Assembly: GCA_937901445.1 (NCBI GenBank)
Contig: CALDHY010000102.1
Coordinates: forward strand, 1 to 22,417
Direction of reading: 5' to 3'
DNA from: an uncultured Selenomonadales bacterium
GTDB lineage: Bacteria; Bacillota; Negativicutes; Selenomonadales; Selenomonadaceae
DNA: 22,417 nt
In this document: piece by piece, positions 1 through 8,438 of the stretch
How positions within the stretch are numbered: the first letter of the stretch is position 1
How the letters are laid out: every line of letters begins with the position of its first letter
Notes under the pieces: generated by a model
Told to the model about the DNA's origin: nothing
Seen by the model: the letters and a program-made list of their open reading frames with translations, nothing else
The model's database searches: none
Translations under genes and position numbers: made by a program

Positions 1-1335
1 ATCAGCGGCGGAACCGGCAACGACACTTTGAACGGCGGCAAGGGCAACGATACTTTAACCGGCAACGGCGGCAAAGATATTTTTGTTTACAGCGCGGGTA
101 AAGACGTTATCACTGATTATTCTGAAGGCGATAAAATTTCTATTGGCGCAGATTATAGCGCGTCCGTAAAATCTAAAGACGTTATTTTCAAAATCAGCAA
201 AGATACTCTTACAGTTAAAAACGGCGCGGGCGTAAAAATGACAGTAGATGATACAGTTTACATTTATGAAAGTGGCAAAGTTTACAACGGAAATAAAACG
301 GCTGTAACTTTGAATTCAGCTTTCAAAGGCACGATTGACAGCGGCATTATTACTGTTGACGGCTCGACTTCATCAGCCGCGTTGAACATTACCGGCAACG
401 ATTCAAACAACGTAATTATCGGCGGCACGAAAGGCGACAGTTTGAACGGCGGCGCGGGCAATGACAGTTTGACGGGCGGCGCAGGTAAAGATACTTTCTT
501 TGCGTCAAGCGGCAACGATACAATCACTGATTATAAAGCGGGCGAAGATAAAATTAAATTCACTGCAGAAATTTCTGCAATTTCAGTTAGCGGCGATAAT
601 GTTATTTTTGGAACTTCAAGCGGTTCAATCACGGTTGCTGACGGCGCAGGGCAGAAAATTACAACGATTGATTCAAAGAAAAAATCTGCAACGCAAATTT
701 ATTATGACGGCTACACTTACAACGAAAAACAAACTGCCGTAACTTTGAGCGCAAATTTCAGCGGCAGTTATACTGAAACTTTGAAAAATGTTGTGACAAT
801 CGACGGCTCGGCGGCTTCAAAGTCTTTGACAATTACCGGCAACGATAAAGCAAACGTTATAACCGGCGGCAGTGCGGCTGACAGTTTGAACGGCGGCAAA
901 GGCGCGGATACTTTATTTGGCGGTGCGGGCAATGATACATTTACCGGCGGCGATGGCAATGATGTTTTTGTTTATGAAAGCGGCAACGATACAATCACTG
1001 ACTACACAAGCAAAGACAAAATTAAAATTTCCGGCGAATTCACGTGGAATATCAGCGGCAGTGATATTATTTTTACAACTGACAACGGCACTTTGACTGT
1101 TAAGGACGGCGCGGACAAGAGTATTACAACGCTGGATTCCAAAAATAAATCGACAACTCAAAAATATTCTGCCGCAAGTTCACAGGTTTTAGATTTGTTT
1201 GAAGACAACAATTTCATTTCTGACGATACAAGCCTTGATTCAATCACTGAAATTAAATTCGCCGTAACAGAAATTCAAGATACAAAAGTTGACGAACTTT
1301 CACAAACTGTTTTAACTTATTCAGACGAAAAATAA
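1..1335 (+). CDS. RTX-type calcium-binding repeat protein, 5' end outside window
   Basis: The reading frame is open from base 1, so this is the C-terminal 444 codons of a longer gene; the first in-window start-like codon (TTG at 28) lies inside a repeat and is not a real start. Three blocks of glycine-aspartate nonapeptides of the GGxGxDxLx type (about bases 1-75, 415-490 and 880-965) alternate with beta-rich segments that each contain a D-x-I-T-D-Y motif followed by D-K-I. Such nonapeptides form calcium-binding parallel beta rolls, usually in proteins exported by type I secretion or held at the surface. After the last block comes an acidic tail of about 60 residues with no repeats, which may hold the secretion signal (inference). 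Very few aromatic and no cysteine residues are visible. The enzymatic or adhesive domain, if any, must lie upstream. It ends at a strong terminator and converges on the HEPN-like gene. Confidence 0.85.
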   Translation: MSGGTGNDTLNGGKGNDTLTGNGGKDIFVYSAGKDVITDYSEGDKISIGADYSASVKSKDVIFKISKDTLTVKNGAGVKMTVDDTVYIYESGKVYNGNKTAVTLNSAFKGTIDSGIITVDGSTSSAALNITGNDSNNVIIGGTKGDSLNGGAGNDSLTGGAGKDTFFASSGNDTITDYKAGEDKIKFTAEISAISVSGDNVIFGTSSGSITVADGAGQKITTIDSKKKSATQIYYDGYTYNEKQTAVTLSANFSGSYTETLKNVVTIDGSAASKSLTITGNDKANVITGGSAADSLNGGKGADTLFGGAGNDTFTGGDGNDVFVYESGNDTITDYTSKDKIKISGEFTWNISGSDIIFTTDNGTLTVKDGADKSITTLDSKNKSTTQKYSAASSQVLDLFEDNNFISDDTSLDSITEIKFAVTEIQDTKVDELSQTVLTYSDEK

Positions 1336-1364
1336 AATCTGCGCGATGAACTCAAAAAAATAAA

Positions 1365-1392
1365 CCCGTCGAAAAGTCGGCGGGCTTTTTTA
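1365..1392. terminator. Bidirectional intrinsic terminator between convergent genes
   Basis: An 8-bp stem with one G-T pair (CCCGTCGA / TCGGCGGG, 1365-1372 with 1377-1384) closes a 4-base loop and is followed by a T-rich tract at 1386-1391. On the other strand the hairpin is followed by TTTATTTTTTT, so it can also end the HEPN-like transcript coming from the right. Confidence 0.8.
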
Positions 1393-1406
1393 TTTTAAAA
1401 ACAATC

Positions 1407-2471
1407 TTATTTAACGAAACTGAAAATTTTTTCAAGCGGCAACAAGTCAATGGTTTTCAAGTGCGAAAGTGCGTTTCTTGCTTCATATGCAAGCTCCAAA
1501 ATTTCCCATTCGCTGTACTGAAAAATTTGAAATTTGCCGCCGTAATGGTGCAAGTGCCTAAGTTCCATATCGTACGGTTCCTCTAAAGTTCGTCCGAATT
1601 CATCAGTTTTGGGCAAAATTCTTTTTATCATTAAAAAATTTTTTTCGATAAGTTGAGTTCGTATTTGTTCAAGAGCCGGTAAAAGAAATTGCGCTTGACA
1701 TTCCCAAACGGCGCGATTAAAAATATTTGCGTCGAATTTTGGAATAACCGTGCGGACAAAATCCAAGCCGTAATTGTAAAGTTCAGTTTTGGCAAGATTT
1801 TTCGCAATCAGCGCAGATTGTTTTGAAAGTTTTGCAGCAAGCGTCGAAGTGTAGAGTTTTTGTTGAGAATTCAGACGCGCGTTTTCAAGTAAATTTATTA
1901 CAAAAAATTGAACGTCATAGGGCGTCAAAAAATCTGAAAGGCGCGTGATACTCGGCGGCGGATTTTCTTCAGTCGTTATAAAAATTAACGCGCCGCCTTC
2001 CAATGAATTACTCCTGTTAAAATCTGTAACGGCGGCAGTCAGCCATTTTAATTTATTTTTCAGCTTAATAATTATGACGTAACCGGCGAAAGAATTTTGT
2101 TGCGCCAAATCTTCAAGCGGCGAATCTTTTGTAAAATCACGCCGAAAATTCGGTTCAAATTTCGCCGTCAGTGCGTCAGCAAAATCTTCAATATCGCCTT
2201 TGCCGTCGTACTCAAAAATTTCAACTATTTGTGAAATGTATTTGCGCTGAATTTTTTCAGTTAAAATTTGTATTAAGCCCGCCTCATCTTCCGGCGGAAT
2301 GTGCGCGGCTATTGCGCAATGTTCATCGACTGCCGCCATAATTTCGCCGGTAAATCTGCGCGCGCCCGGTACTGTTCGCCACCACGAGTCTAATTCTTCG
2401 TCGTTTAGCGGTTGCAGTTTATTAAAATCTGTTTTATTTTTGGAAGTTGTTGCAACTTTCAATTTTGCCAT
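1407..2471 (-). CDS. Hypothetical protein with C-terminal HEPN-like R-N-x3-H motif, partner of the STAND NTPase
   Basis: The family is not recognised with certainty. The 354-residue product ends in a helical segment carrying A-R-N-A-L-S-H (Arg332, Asn333, His337) followed by L-K-T. This is the R-N-x3-H signature of HEPN domains, many of which are metal-independent RNases in toxin, CRISPR and abortive-infection systems. The central part (about 125-200) alternates hydrophobic strands with helices (GYVIIIKL, ALIFITTEE, VQFFVINLLE) and could be a P-loop-like or Rossmann-like fold, but no Walker A motif is visible. No signal peptide or membrane segment is seen. The start is set by AAAGGAG at 2480-2486, 8 bases before ATG. 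It lies 99 bases downstream of the STAND gene on the same strand, with a heptamer foldback between them, so co-transcription is likely. A role as RNase effector is inferred from the motif and neighbour; other HEPN-like helical domains are not catalytic. Confidence 0.7.
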   Translation of the reverse strand: MAKLKVATTSKNKTDFNKLQPLNDEELDSWWRTVPGARRFTGEIMAAVDEHCAIAAHIPPEDEAGLIQILTEKIQRKYISQIVEIFEYDGKGDIEDFADALTAKFEPNFRRDFTKDSPLEDLAQQNSFAGYVIIIKLKNKLKWLTAAVTDFNRSNSLEGGALIFITTEENPPPSITRLSDFLTPYDVQFFVINLLENARLNSQQKLYTSTLAAKLSKQSALIAKNLAKTELYNYGLDFVRTVIPKFDANIFNRAVWECQAQFLLPALEQIRTQLIEKNFLMIKRILPKTDEFGRTLEEPYDMELRHLHHYGGKFQIFQYSEWEILELAYEARNALSHLKTIDLLPLEKIFSFVK

Positions 2472-2498
2472 TAAAAAATCTCCTTTCAGTCGATTTTT

Positions 2499-2567
2499 AA
2501 GGGCTAAGGATTAAGGATTAAGGATTTTTTTATTCCTTAGCCCTTAGCCCTTAGTCCCTAGTCCCTA
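2499..2567. repeat. Intergenic foldback of 7-base units (site A)
   Basis: The plus strand reads four G-rich units of the AAGGGCT/AAGGATT type (2499-2525), an AT spacer, then five C-rich units of the CCTTAGC/CCCTAGT type (2535-2567). The two arms are imperfect inverted repeats and can pair in several registers shifted by 7 bases. It fills the gap between the STAND NTPase gene and the HEPN-like gene and ends 12 bases short of the latter's ribosome-binding site. It has the same unit as sites at 9719-9780 and 19061-19088. Confidence 0.85.
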
Positions 2568-2570
2568 AAA

Positions 2571-5500
2571 TCAAGCATTGAAGCCGTAAGAATCAAGCTT
2601 TTCATTGACTTCATTTTCAGTGCCCATCATATGCCAAAAAGCATAGCGGTTAAATTCAAATTTGCCGTCAGTCCTGCGCAAAAGATTAAGTGCAACCATT
2701 TCATCAAGCAAACTCAAAAGTTCGGCGTCAGAAAGTTTTGTAATTTTGTCAACGCCGCACATTAAGCAAATATTTCTTATTTCTGTTACGTCAACACTAA
2801 CGGGGCGGTTATGTTCGTAGTAAATCCACGCCACAGCCAACGCCAAAATTTCATAGTAATTATCGTCGTCAAGGTGCAAAGTAATTTGAAACTTTTGGTC
2901 AATTTCAGCTTGAAAATCACGGTTGCCGAGCATATTTTTCAAATAATCGTCGTCAAGAGTGTAAGGCGGATTTTTTGAAACGTCGAAATTCTGTTTCAAA
3001 TAGTTATCTGCGACGGCGTCAACCAACATTTTACAGTAATATTGAATCGAGCCGGGATAATAATTTGTACGGCTGAAAATCGCACTCAACAAACTGTCAG
3101 ATGCTACACGAAAACCTAAGTAACTCATTGGCTTAACCAAAAGTTCCATTGCGTCCGCCGGTTTAAAAGGCAAAACTGAAATATGATTCAAATTGCCGAA
3201 ACTTGAATTTTGTTCAAAACGTATGACTTTATGCAAGCCGGCAAGTACAAATTTAAAACGCCCGCTAAACGCTACCAAAAGTTCGCGCAGGTAGTCAATC
3301 GCCTTTTCAGAATTTCTGCTACTCAAAAAGGCATCACTTTCATCAAGCAACAGTAAAAGTTTTTTCGGCGGAAATACGCCGTGAAGTTGCCCGTCAAAAA
3401 GTTTGTGCATTGCCAATGAAAATTCTTGCCACGTTTCAACTTCATTCATTAATTTTGCCGTTTGCAATTCGTAGACAATTTTTTTCAGAGTTTGTTCACT
3501 GTCCAAATTTTTTAAGTCAATGAAAAAGGCGTAATTCAACTGCGCGGGATTATTTTCAAGACTGCGAACTTGACGAAGGAGCGCGGATTTTCCCAACTGC
3601 CGCCCGCCGTAAACGAAAACCGGTCCCGTCATATCCCGTATTTGGTCAAGTTCTTCACTGCGCCCAATAAACATTTCCGGCGCAATAACGCCGCCTTGCG
3701 TGTAAGGTTGAACGCGCGCAAAAGGTAAAGCCGCCTGTAACATTTTCTTGCCGCGTTGAGCGTCGTCAAAGCGCGTCAAGTACAACGCCAAAACTTTATC
3801 AATTACGATAATATTTTTTAAATTGGCGTTAATCTTTATAGTTTTTGCAAGGGCGCGGCGTTGCGGCAATGTCATTGGATTGTTAAACAAAACAATCGTA
3901 CCGCGTGAAGTTGTCATTGTGCTTAAAACCTGCGCGATATTGTCAAAATTTCTGTTTGTATTCAAATAAATAATTTCAAGCCCCTTGCTAAAAATTTCAG
4001 TACCGAAAATTGCGAAAGGGTGCGGGTAGCTGTCACGAATTTTAACCTGTTCAGAAAAAGCAACGGTATAAGATTTTTGATTCATTTCATTTGCATTGCG
4101 AATTGTAATTTTTGCGCCGCCGTAGCCCAAATGTTCAAGAATCGTAATAATTGCAGACTCAATAGCCGGATTCTGCCCCGAATTAATTTCCTTCCAGCCG
4201 CGCACAAATTCAAGCGCGTTTTGAGTTTCACGATTGGCGCGGTTAGGGTTAAAAATACGCACGCGCTGTTTATACGCCGCCTCAACCGAGCCGTTTGCAC
4301 TGTTAATCGCACGTAACAAACTTTCATATTCATTGAGAAAATCTTCAAGCGTAACCAAATTTGAATCAGCCAAATCCAATTCTGTCAAAAGGTTGCCGCC
4401 CTCATTTTCAAGGCGATTCATATAATCTTCGGCAACAGTCAAATTCATTAATTCAATCTGATGATGAACATTCGCCAAAATTGGATAACGCGCCTCTAAA
4501 GTTTCGCCTTCAGCAAGATTTTTTTCAAGATTTTCTTCAAGCGTTGCAAGGCGTTTATTGAGTGAATTTTTTTGCGGCGTTGAGGCTTTATTGATTGAAT
4601 CGTTGCAGGCGTCAACAAAACGCTGAAAAAGTCCGGCGTTTTTCGTTTCCGTAAAATGATTTTTGGCGGCGACTATTGCATTAATGTAAGCGTCAATTTT
4701 TTCTTGGTCAGTGATACGCGCGTAATTTCTTGCAAGTTCCAAATCGTTCAGAAAATCGTTGTAAATGCGTTCAATTTCTTTATCGACTTGACGTTCAACG
4801 CCGCTGATTTTACGTTTGAGTTCATCTTCGCCAACGTTCAATTTAAAACTTTGCGTCAAACTTTCCAATATTCCGCAGTCATAAGTTTTCAGTGCGGTAT
4901 CATAGGCGCGGCGCAGATTTTCTTCAAAAGTTTTATCCTTGACGTCATTTTCAAAATTGAAGAATCTGTTTTTGAGTGAAAATTCCTCGACGCCGAAAGA
5001 ATTTACAACGGGGAAATTATTTTGAAGTTCGATATAATTTGCGCCGAGCAAGCAGTCATTGTAATTGAAGTTTACCGGTTCGCCCTTCAAACGTGCTGAA
5101 AGATTTTCGACAAAGGCGCGGAAAACGTAAACGCCCAAATTGCCGCGCTTTTCAAGGCGGGCGATTTGCTTTTTCAATTCTGCCAAAATATCTGTTGCCT
5201 TATCGACGGGCGCGGGCGCGTGTTTGACGTTGCCGGAAAGTTGCAGAATTTTTTTTGTATAAAGATAATTCAACAACGCCATTAAAAGTTGCGTCATTAC
5301 GCCGGTAACTTTTTTTCTTTTTGGACCGATAAAGCGTTCGTGTTCGTGGTGTGAAAGTTGCGTTACGGGTTTATTCCATACGCCTTCGAGAAAATCGCTG
5401 ATTTTATCTTCAGTAAAAGTTTCTTCGTTAATCTGCGCGTTATTTTCGTTGAGTAAGTCGCGCAGGTTTAATTCTGAAAACTGTTGACAAAAATCTAAAA

Positions 5501-7904
5501 TTTCGTCGTCAGAAAAATTTTCCACGTACAAAAATTTTCTTGCAAAGCCGTTATTTTTGAAAAGTTGGTGGATTAAATCTTTTACGCGGCGATGATTAAC
5601 GTCCGAATGTAACAAGCTGTCAGCGATATTTTCAACAATTTTAATCTGCGCGAGGGCGGCTTTAAAATTATCTTCAGCGTTGTTGCCGGCTTCGCCGATG
5701 GATTCTGCAAAGGAGCGGTGCGTTTTGTCAGTGAAAGTGTTAAACAGATTGATTAAAGTTTTTGCGGCGGGGCAAAATTTTAACGCCGTGTTAGATTTAT
5801 CGTCGTTAATCTGATTCCAAAGTTTTTGAAGTTGGTAGCTTGTAGGATTAGCCGGAGCAAAAAAGTTTTTAATCGTGGCGGCAAGGTTTAAAAAGTCAAA
5901 AGTTGCGCCGATATTTGCTTTTGGAATTTCAGTACCGGCAGTCCAAAAAGTGAACGTGTCGAAATGGTGCAACGCGCCTTTAGTAATTGGATCGTCAAGA
6001 ATAAAACCAATTTCTTTTGTAAGACTGTCAGCCCAAATTTCGGCGTCGTCAGCAAAATAATCGTTGAGCGCGTGCAGTGCAAGCATACCGCGCGCAATAT
6101 TTCCTTCCTTGAAAAGATTTGTGACGCCGGTTAAAATGTCGACCTTTACCAAATCATCTTCAGAGGTTTTTTCGGCGGCGGGAACAATTTCAACTTCAGG
6201 TACAACTTCAGTTTCTGAAACGTCAACAGTTATGATTTCTTCAACGTTTACCGGCTCTTCAGCGGTTAAAGTTTCTTCGACAATTTCAGCCTCTTCAACA
6301 GTTTCTTCAACAAAATTTTCAAGCGGAAATTCCTCAACTTTTTGAGAATTTAAAAGCGGCGGATTTTTATAAACAGTTGGTTCCGGCTGCACGGGCGGCG
6401 GCGGAAAAAGTGTTTGCGGCTTAAGATTTTCTTTGTACCAAGAATCAAATTCAACTTCATTTTGTTCACGGTCAAAAAGCCCGTCGAAAGTAAAAATGTA
6501 CAGCGGCACTTTTTTAATTTTTGTCGAGTCAAAAAGTGTAAGCCATTTAAAATCTTCAGACTTAAAGGCGAAAAGGAAAATTGCCTTGAGTGAATCAACT
6601 TCATTTTCGACAAGGATTTTAAACCTTGAAAAATCTATCGCCCATTCTTCACCAAGTAAAACTAATGAAAACAGCCAAATAACGCCGCCATCATTTAAAA
6701 CTGCGCGACCGGCAGGGGCGATTGGGTGGTAAGTAAGATTGAAATGCAGTTTGCCTTTAATGCGCGGCTCGGCAATAAACATTATAGAAAATTGGAGCGC
6801 GGCTATCATTGATTCAAAATAATTGTTGGAAGGCGACGGCGCGGCAGTATGAGTAAAATTGCGCACGCAAAGTTCCAAGCCAAAATCATTCAAATAAAAA
6901 AATTCACGTTCACGCCAAGTAATTTTATCGACTACGCCCCAATCAAAAAGCTTTTCCATAAGGCGCGGGACAAGTGCAACGATTCTTTTTGTAACTTTGC
7001 CATGAACAATAAATTCTTTCGGGTCGTGAATAAAAAAAATTCTTGTCTTAATAAGGATTTTAAAAATTGGCAACGGGTCTACCGAATCAAACATTTGCTT
7101 AATCTTGTTGTTGAAAGATTTTATTGAAAGATTTTTTTTGGCGGTAGATTTTTGAACTGAAAAATTTTCAACGTCAGTAAGTACAAGTGATAAATCGGGT
7201 TTAATTTTTTCAAACTTGACAAGCAGCGCGCCGAGCCGGTGTTTACTTGGAACAAGTGAATTATTTTTTTCGGCAGGCGGTTCAACTTTTTTAGACGGCG
7301 GCTCTTCAACAATTTCTTCGAATTTTGGAAAGTGAATAATGCGGCTTGTTAAAACCATAGCAATTAGCGGGTTGTCTTGAAAGTTTGCGGCAATTTTGAG
7401 ATAATCGCCGGACGAAAAATCTTCCACGTTGTCAATAATTTCAGCAAGGATAATAAACCTTTCGGCAAGTTGTTCAAATTGTTCAGACTCCATTTTGGCG
7501 GATTTATTTCTGATATGTTCGGCTTGCAGTTTAACTTTTTTGACGGCGTCAATAATTGCGGGGTCTCTTGAATCGACTGTAAGCGTTTCAATCCTTGCAA
7601 GCGTAGCATTAATTTCCTCGCGCTTAGAATTTTGTTCAAGTTGCGAAATGGAATTATCGACAGCCTCCATTTGCCGTAAGCTTACAGCTTTTTTGAGTTG
7701 TTCGACGCACGATAATTTTTGCTGAATTTCTAAAATTTGTTTCAACAGCTGGTGAACTTCATCAGAATCAGCGTCAATGAAAAAACCTTTATCAATGGAA
7801 TTGGCAATATCGGACAAGATCGGTCGCAAGTGTCTTCGAGAAGTATTCATTTGCCCAAATAAAATTCGCAACCTGACAATCATGTCGGGGCTTAAATTTT
7901 CCAT
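2571..7904 (-). CDS. Giant STAND/AAA-type NTPase with winged-helix segments, putative conflict/defence protein
   Basis: A 1777-residue multidomain protein. In order: a helical N-terminus (1-210); a possible winged-helix segment near 270-340; an acidic Pro/Glu/Val-rich linker (about 495-590); a long helical and coiled-coil body (about 600-1200); an alpha/beta segment (about 1240-1390); then a NTPase module. The NTPase begins with an F-I-G-R-S-E-E-L motif, has Walker A GGRQLGKS at 1433-1440 and Walker B LLLLLDESD with Asp1521-Glu1522, and continues with FKFVLAGLH and a TNYYPGSIQYYC segment, ending in a winged-helix-like C-terminus. This arrangement fits archaeal-ATPase/STAND NTPases, which act as ligand-triggered switches in conflict systems. 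It is cytoplasmic; no membrane segments are seen. The start is fixed by AAGGAGGG (7913-7920), 8 bases before ATG. Codon use looks like its neighbours, so recent transfer is not evident. Defence is inferred; a role in chromosome or surface biology is not excluded. Confidence 0.75.
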   Translation of the reverse strand: MENLSPDMIVRLRILFGQMNTSRRHLRPILSDIANSIDKGFFIDADSDEVHQLLKQILEIQQKLSCVEQLKKAVSLRQMEAVDNSISQLEQNSKREEINATLARIETLTVDSRDPAIIDAVKKVKLQAEHIRNKSAKMESEQFEQLAERFIILAEIIDNVEDFSSGDYLKIAANFQDNPLIAMVLTSRIIHFPKFEEIVEEPPSKKVEPPAEKNNSLVPSKHRLGALLVKFEKIKPDLSLVLTDVENFSVQKSTAKKNLSIKSFNNKIKQMFDSVDPLPIFKILIKTRIFFIHDPKEFIVHGKVTKRIVALVPRLMEKLFDWGVVDKITWREREFFYLNDFGLELCVRNFTHTAAPSPSNNYFESMIAALQFSIMFIAEPRIKGKLHFNLTYHPIAPAGRAVLNDGGVIWLFSLVLLGEEWAIDFSRFKILVENEVDSLKAIFLFAFKSEDFKWLTLFDSTKIKKVPLYIFTFDGLFDREQNEVEFDSWYKENLKPQTLFPPPPVQPEPTVYKNPPLLNSQKVEEFPLENFVEETVEEAEIVEETLTAEEPVNVEEIITVDVSETEVVPEVEIVPAAEKTSEDDLVKVDILTGVTNLFKEGNIARGMLALHALNDYFADDAEIWADSLTKEIGFILDDPITKGALHHFDTFTFWTAGTEIPKANIGATFDFLNLAATIKNFFAPANPTSYQLQKLWNQINDDKSNTALKFCPAAKTLINLFNTFTDKTHRSFAESIGEAGNNAEDNFKAALAQIKIVENIADSLLHSDVNHRRVKDLIHQLFKNNGFARKFLYVENFSDDEILDFCQQFSELNLRDLLNENNAQINEETFTEDKISDFLEGVWNKPVTQLSHHEHERFIGPKRKKVTGVMTQLLMALLNYLYTKKILQLSGNVKHAPAPVDKATDILAELKKQIARLEKRGNLGVYVFRAFVENLSARLKGEPVNFNYNDCLLGANYIELQNNFPVVNSFGVEEFSLKNRFFNFENDVKDKTFEENLRRAYDTALKTYDCGILESLTQSFKLNVGEDELKRKISGVERQVDKEIERIYNDFLNDLELARNYARITDQEKIDAYINAIVAAKNHFTETKNAGLFQRFVDACNDSINKASTPQKNSLNKRLATLEENLEKNLAEGETLEARYPILANVHHQIELMNLTVAEDYMNRLENEGGNLLTELDLADSNLVTLEDFLNEYESLLRAINSANGSVEAAYKQRVRIFNPNRANRETQNALEFVRGWKEINSGQNPAIESAIITILEHLGYGGAKITIRNANEMNQKSYTVAFSEQVKIRDSYPHPFAIFGTEIFSKGLEIIYLNTNRNFDNIAQVLSTMTTSRGTIVLFNNPMTLPQRRALAKTIKINANLKNIIVIDKVLALYLTRFDDAQRGKKMLQAALPFARVQPYTQGGVIAPEMFIGRSEELDQIRDMTGPVFVYGGRQLGKSALLRQVRSLENNPAQLNYAFFIDLKNLDSEQTLKKIVYELQTAKLMNEVETWQEFSLAMHKLFDGQLHGVFPPKKLLLLLDESDAFLSSRNSEKAIDYLRELLVAFSGRFKFVLAGLHKVIRFEQNSSFGNLNHISVLPFKPADAMELLVKPMSYLGFRVASDSLLSAIFSRTNYYPGSIQYYCKMLVDAVADNYLKQNFDVSKNPPYTLDDDYLKNMLGNRDFQAEIDQKFQITLHLDDDNYYEILALAVAWIYYEHNRPVSVDVTEIRNICLMCGVDKITKLSDAELLSLLDEMVALNLLRRTDGKFEFNRYAFWHMMGTENEVNEKLDSYGFNA

Positions 7905-7942
7905 AAAAAAATCCCTCCTTAAAACTTTTAATAGTAAAATAT

Positions 7943-7971
7943 TTGACGAACTAAAAGAAAAATCCTGTAAA
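7943..7971 (+). promoter_or_regulatory. Candidate sigma70-type promoter for the 128-residue hypothetical gene
   Basis: TTGACG (7943-7948), a 17-base spacer and TGTAAA (7966-7971) match the -35 well and the -10 moderately. A second option in the same gap is TTGCGT (7973-7978) with a 17-base spacer to TATACT (7996-8001). Either would serve the plus-strand gene at 8031. No convincing minus-strand promoter for the NTPase gene was found in this gap. Confidence 0.4.
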
Positions 7972-8030
7972 CTTGCGTAAAAATTTTTTTCGTTATATAC
8001 TTAAGCGATAAAATAAAAGGAGGTTATATA

Positions 8031-8417
8031 ATGGGAAGACGCAATTTAATCGATGACGAAGAAGAACTTTACATACCGGATATTGAGGAAGTGGACGAGG
8101 ATATAGACATACACGGGCAGTATCCCCGCTCCAATGCCGGAATTGCGCTCGGTTGGTCCCCGCTTGAACAGCAAATGTTTGATTTACTTTTGTTAAATCG
8201 TTTTGCGCAATATGACAGAGAAATTTTGGACGAAGCGGCAAAGTCTGCAGTGCATTTGGTAAAAACTTTCCAGCCGCACGAAATTGGACGTATTGCCACC
8301 ATCGCTTTAATGGCGTTTCAACTTTCCTCAACCGAAAATAAAGACTTTGAGGAAGAATATCAAAAATATCTCGACTATATCAAAAAACATCCGCAAGATG
8401 CAGAAGAAATAAGGTAA
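8031..8417 (+). CDS. Small acidic hypothetical protein
   Basis: The 128-residue product is not recognised. Its first 40 residues are strongly acidic (runs such as DDEEE and DEDID) and look disordered. The middle (about 45-100) is predicted helical with hydrophobic faces (FDLLLLNRF, IATIALMAF), and the tail is charged and helical. No catalytic motif, cysteine, signal peptide or membrane span is visible. The start is well supported by AGGAGG at 8018-8023, 7 bases before ATG. It is divergent from the NTPase gene and lies 21 bases upstream of rfbD, so it may be co-transcribed with rfbD. The stop codon lies inside a three-copy AAGGT tandem repeat. Confidence 0.75.
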   Translation: MGRRNLIDDEEELYIPDIEEVDEDIDIHGQYPRSNAGIALGWSPLEQQMFDLLLLNRFAQYDREILDEAAKSAVHLVKTFQPHEIGRIATIALMAFQLSSTENKDFEEEYQKYLDYIKKHPQDAEEIR

Positions 8418-8425
8418 GGTAAGGT
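8411..8425 (+). repeat. AAGGT x3 tandem repeat spanning a stop codon and the rfbD ribosome-binding region
   Basis: Three perfect 5-base copies. The upstream gene's TAA stop (8415-8417) is formed across two copies, and the last copy supplies the AAGGTG element about 12 bases before the rfbD ATG. Change in copy number would alter both the C-terminus of the upstream protein and the spacing for rfbD. Confidence 0.7.
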
Positions 8426-8438
8426 GAAATTTTAAAAT

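Noticed and set aside
282..959. Antisense frames rich in Pro, Ser and Leu within the RTX gene.
   Set aside because: They are the complement of the Gly/Asp-rich repeats and have no ribosome-binding sites; the plus strand shows clear RTX periodicity.
2499..2567. Short CRISPR-like array.
   Set aside because: Units are 7 bases without unique spacers and are arranged as inverted arms, not direct repeats separated by spacers.
4020..4979. Several plus-strand frames of 60-110 codons inside the giant NTPase gene.
   Set aside because: No start signals or recognisable domains, and the minus-strand gene is continuous through them.
2571..7904. Foreign island status of the giant NTPase gene from composition.
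   Set aside because: Its codon and base use look like the flanking genes by eye; no integrase, tRNA or attachment site was found nearby.
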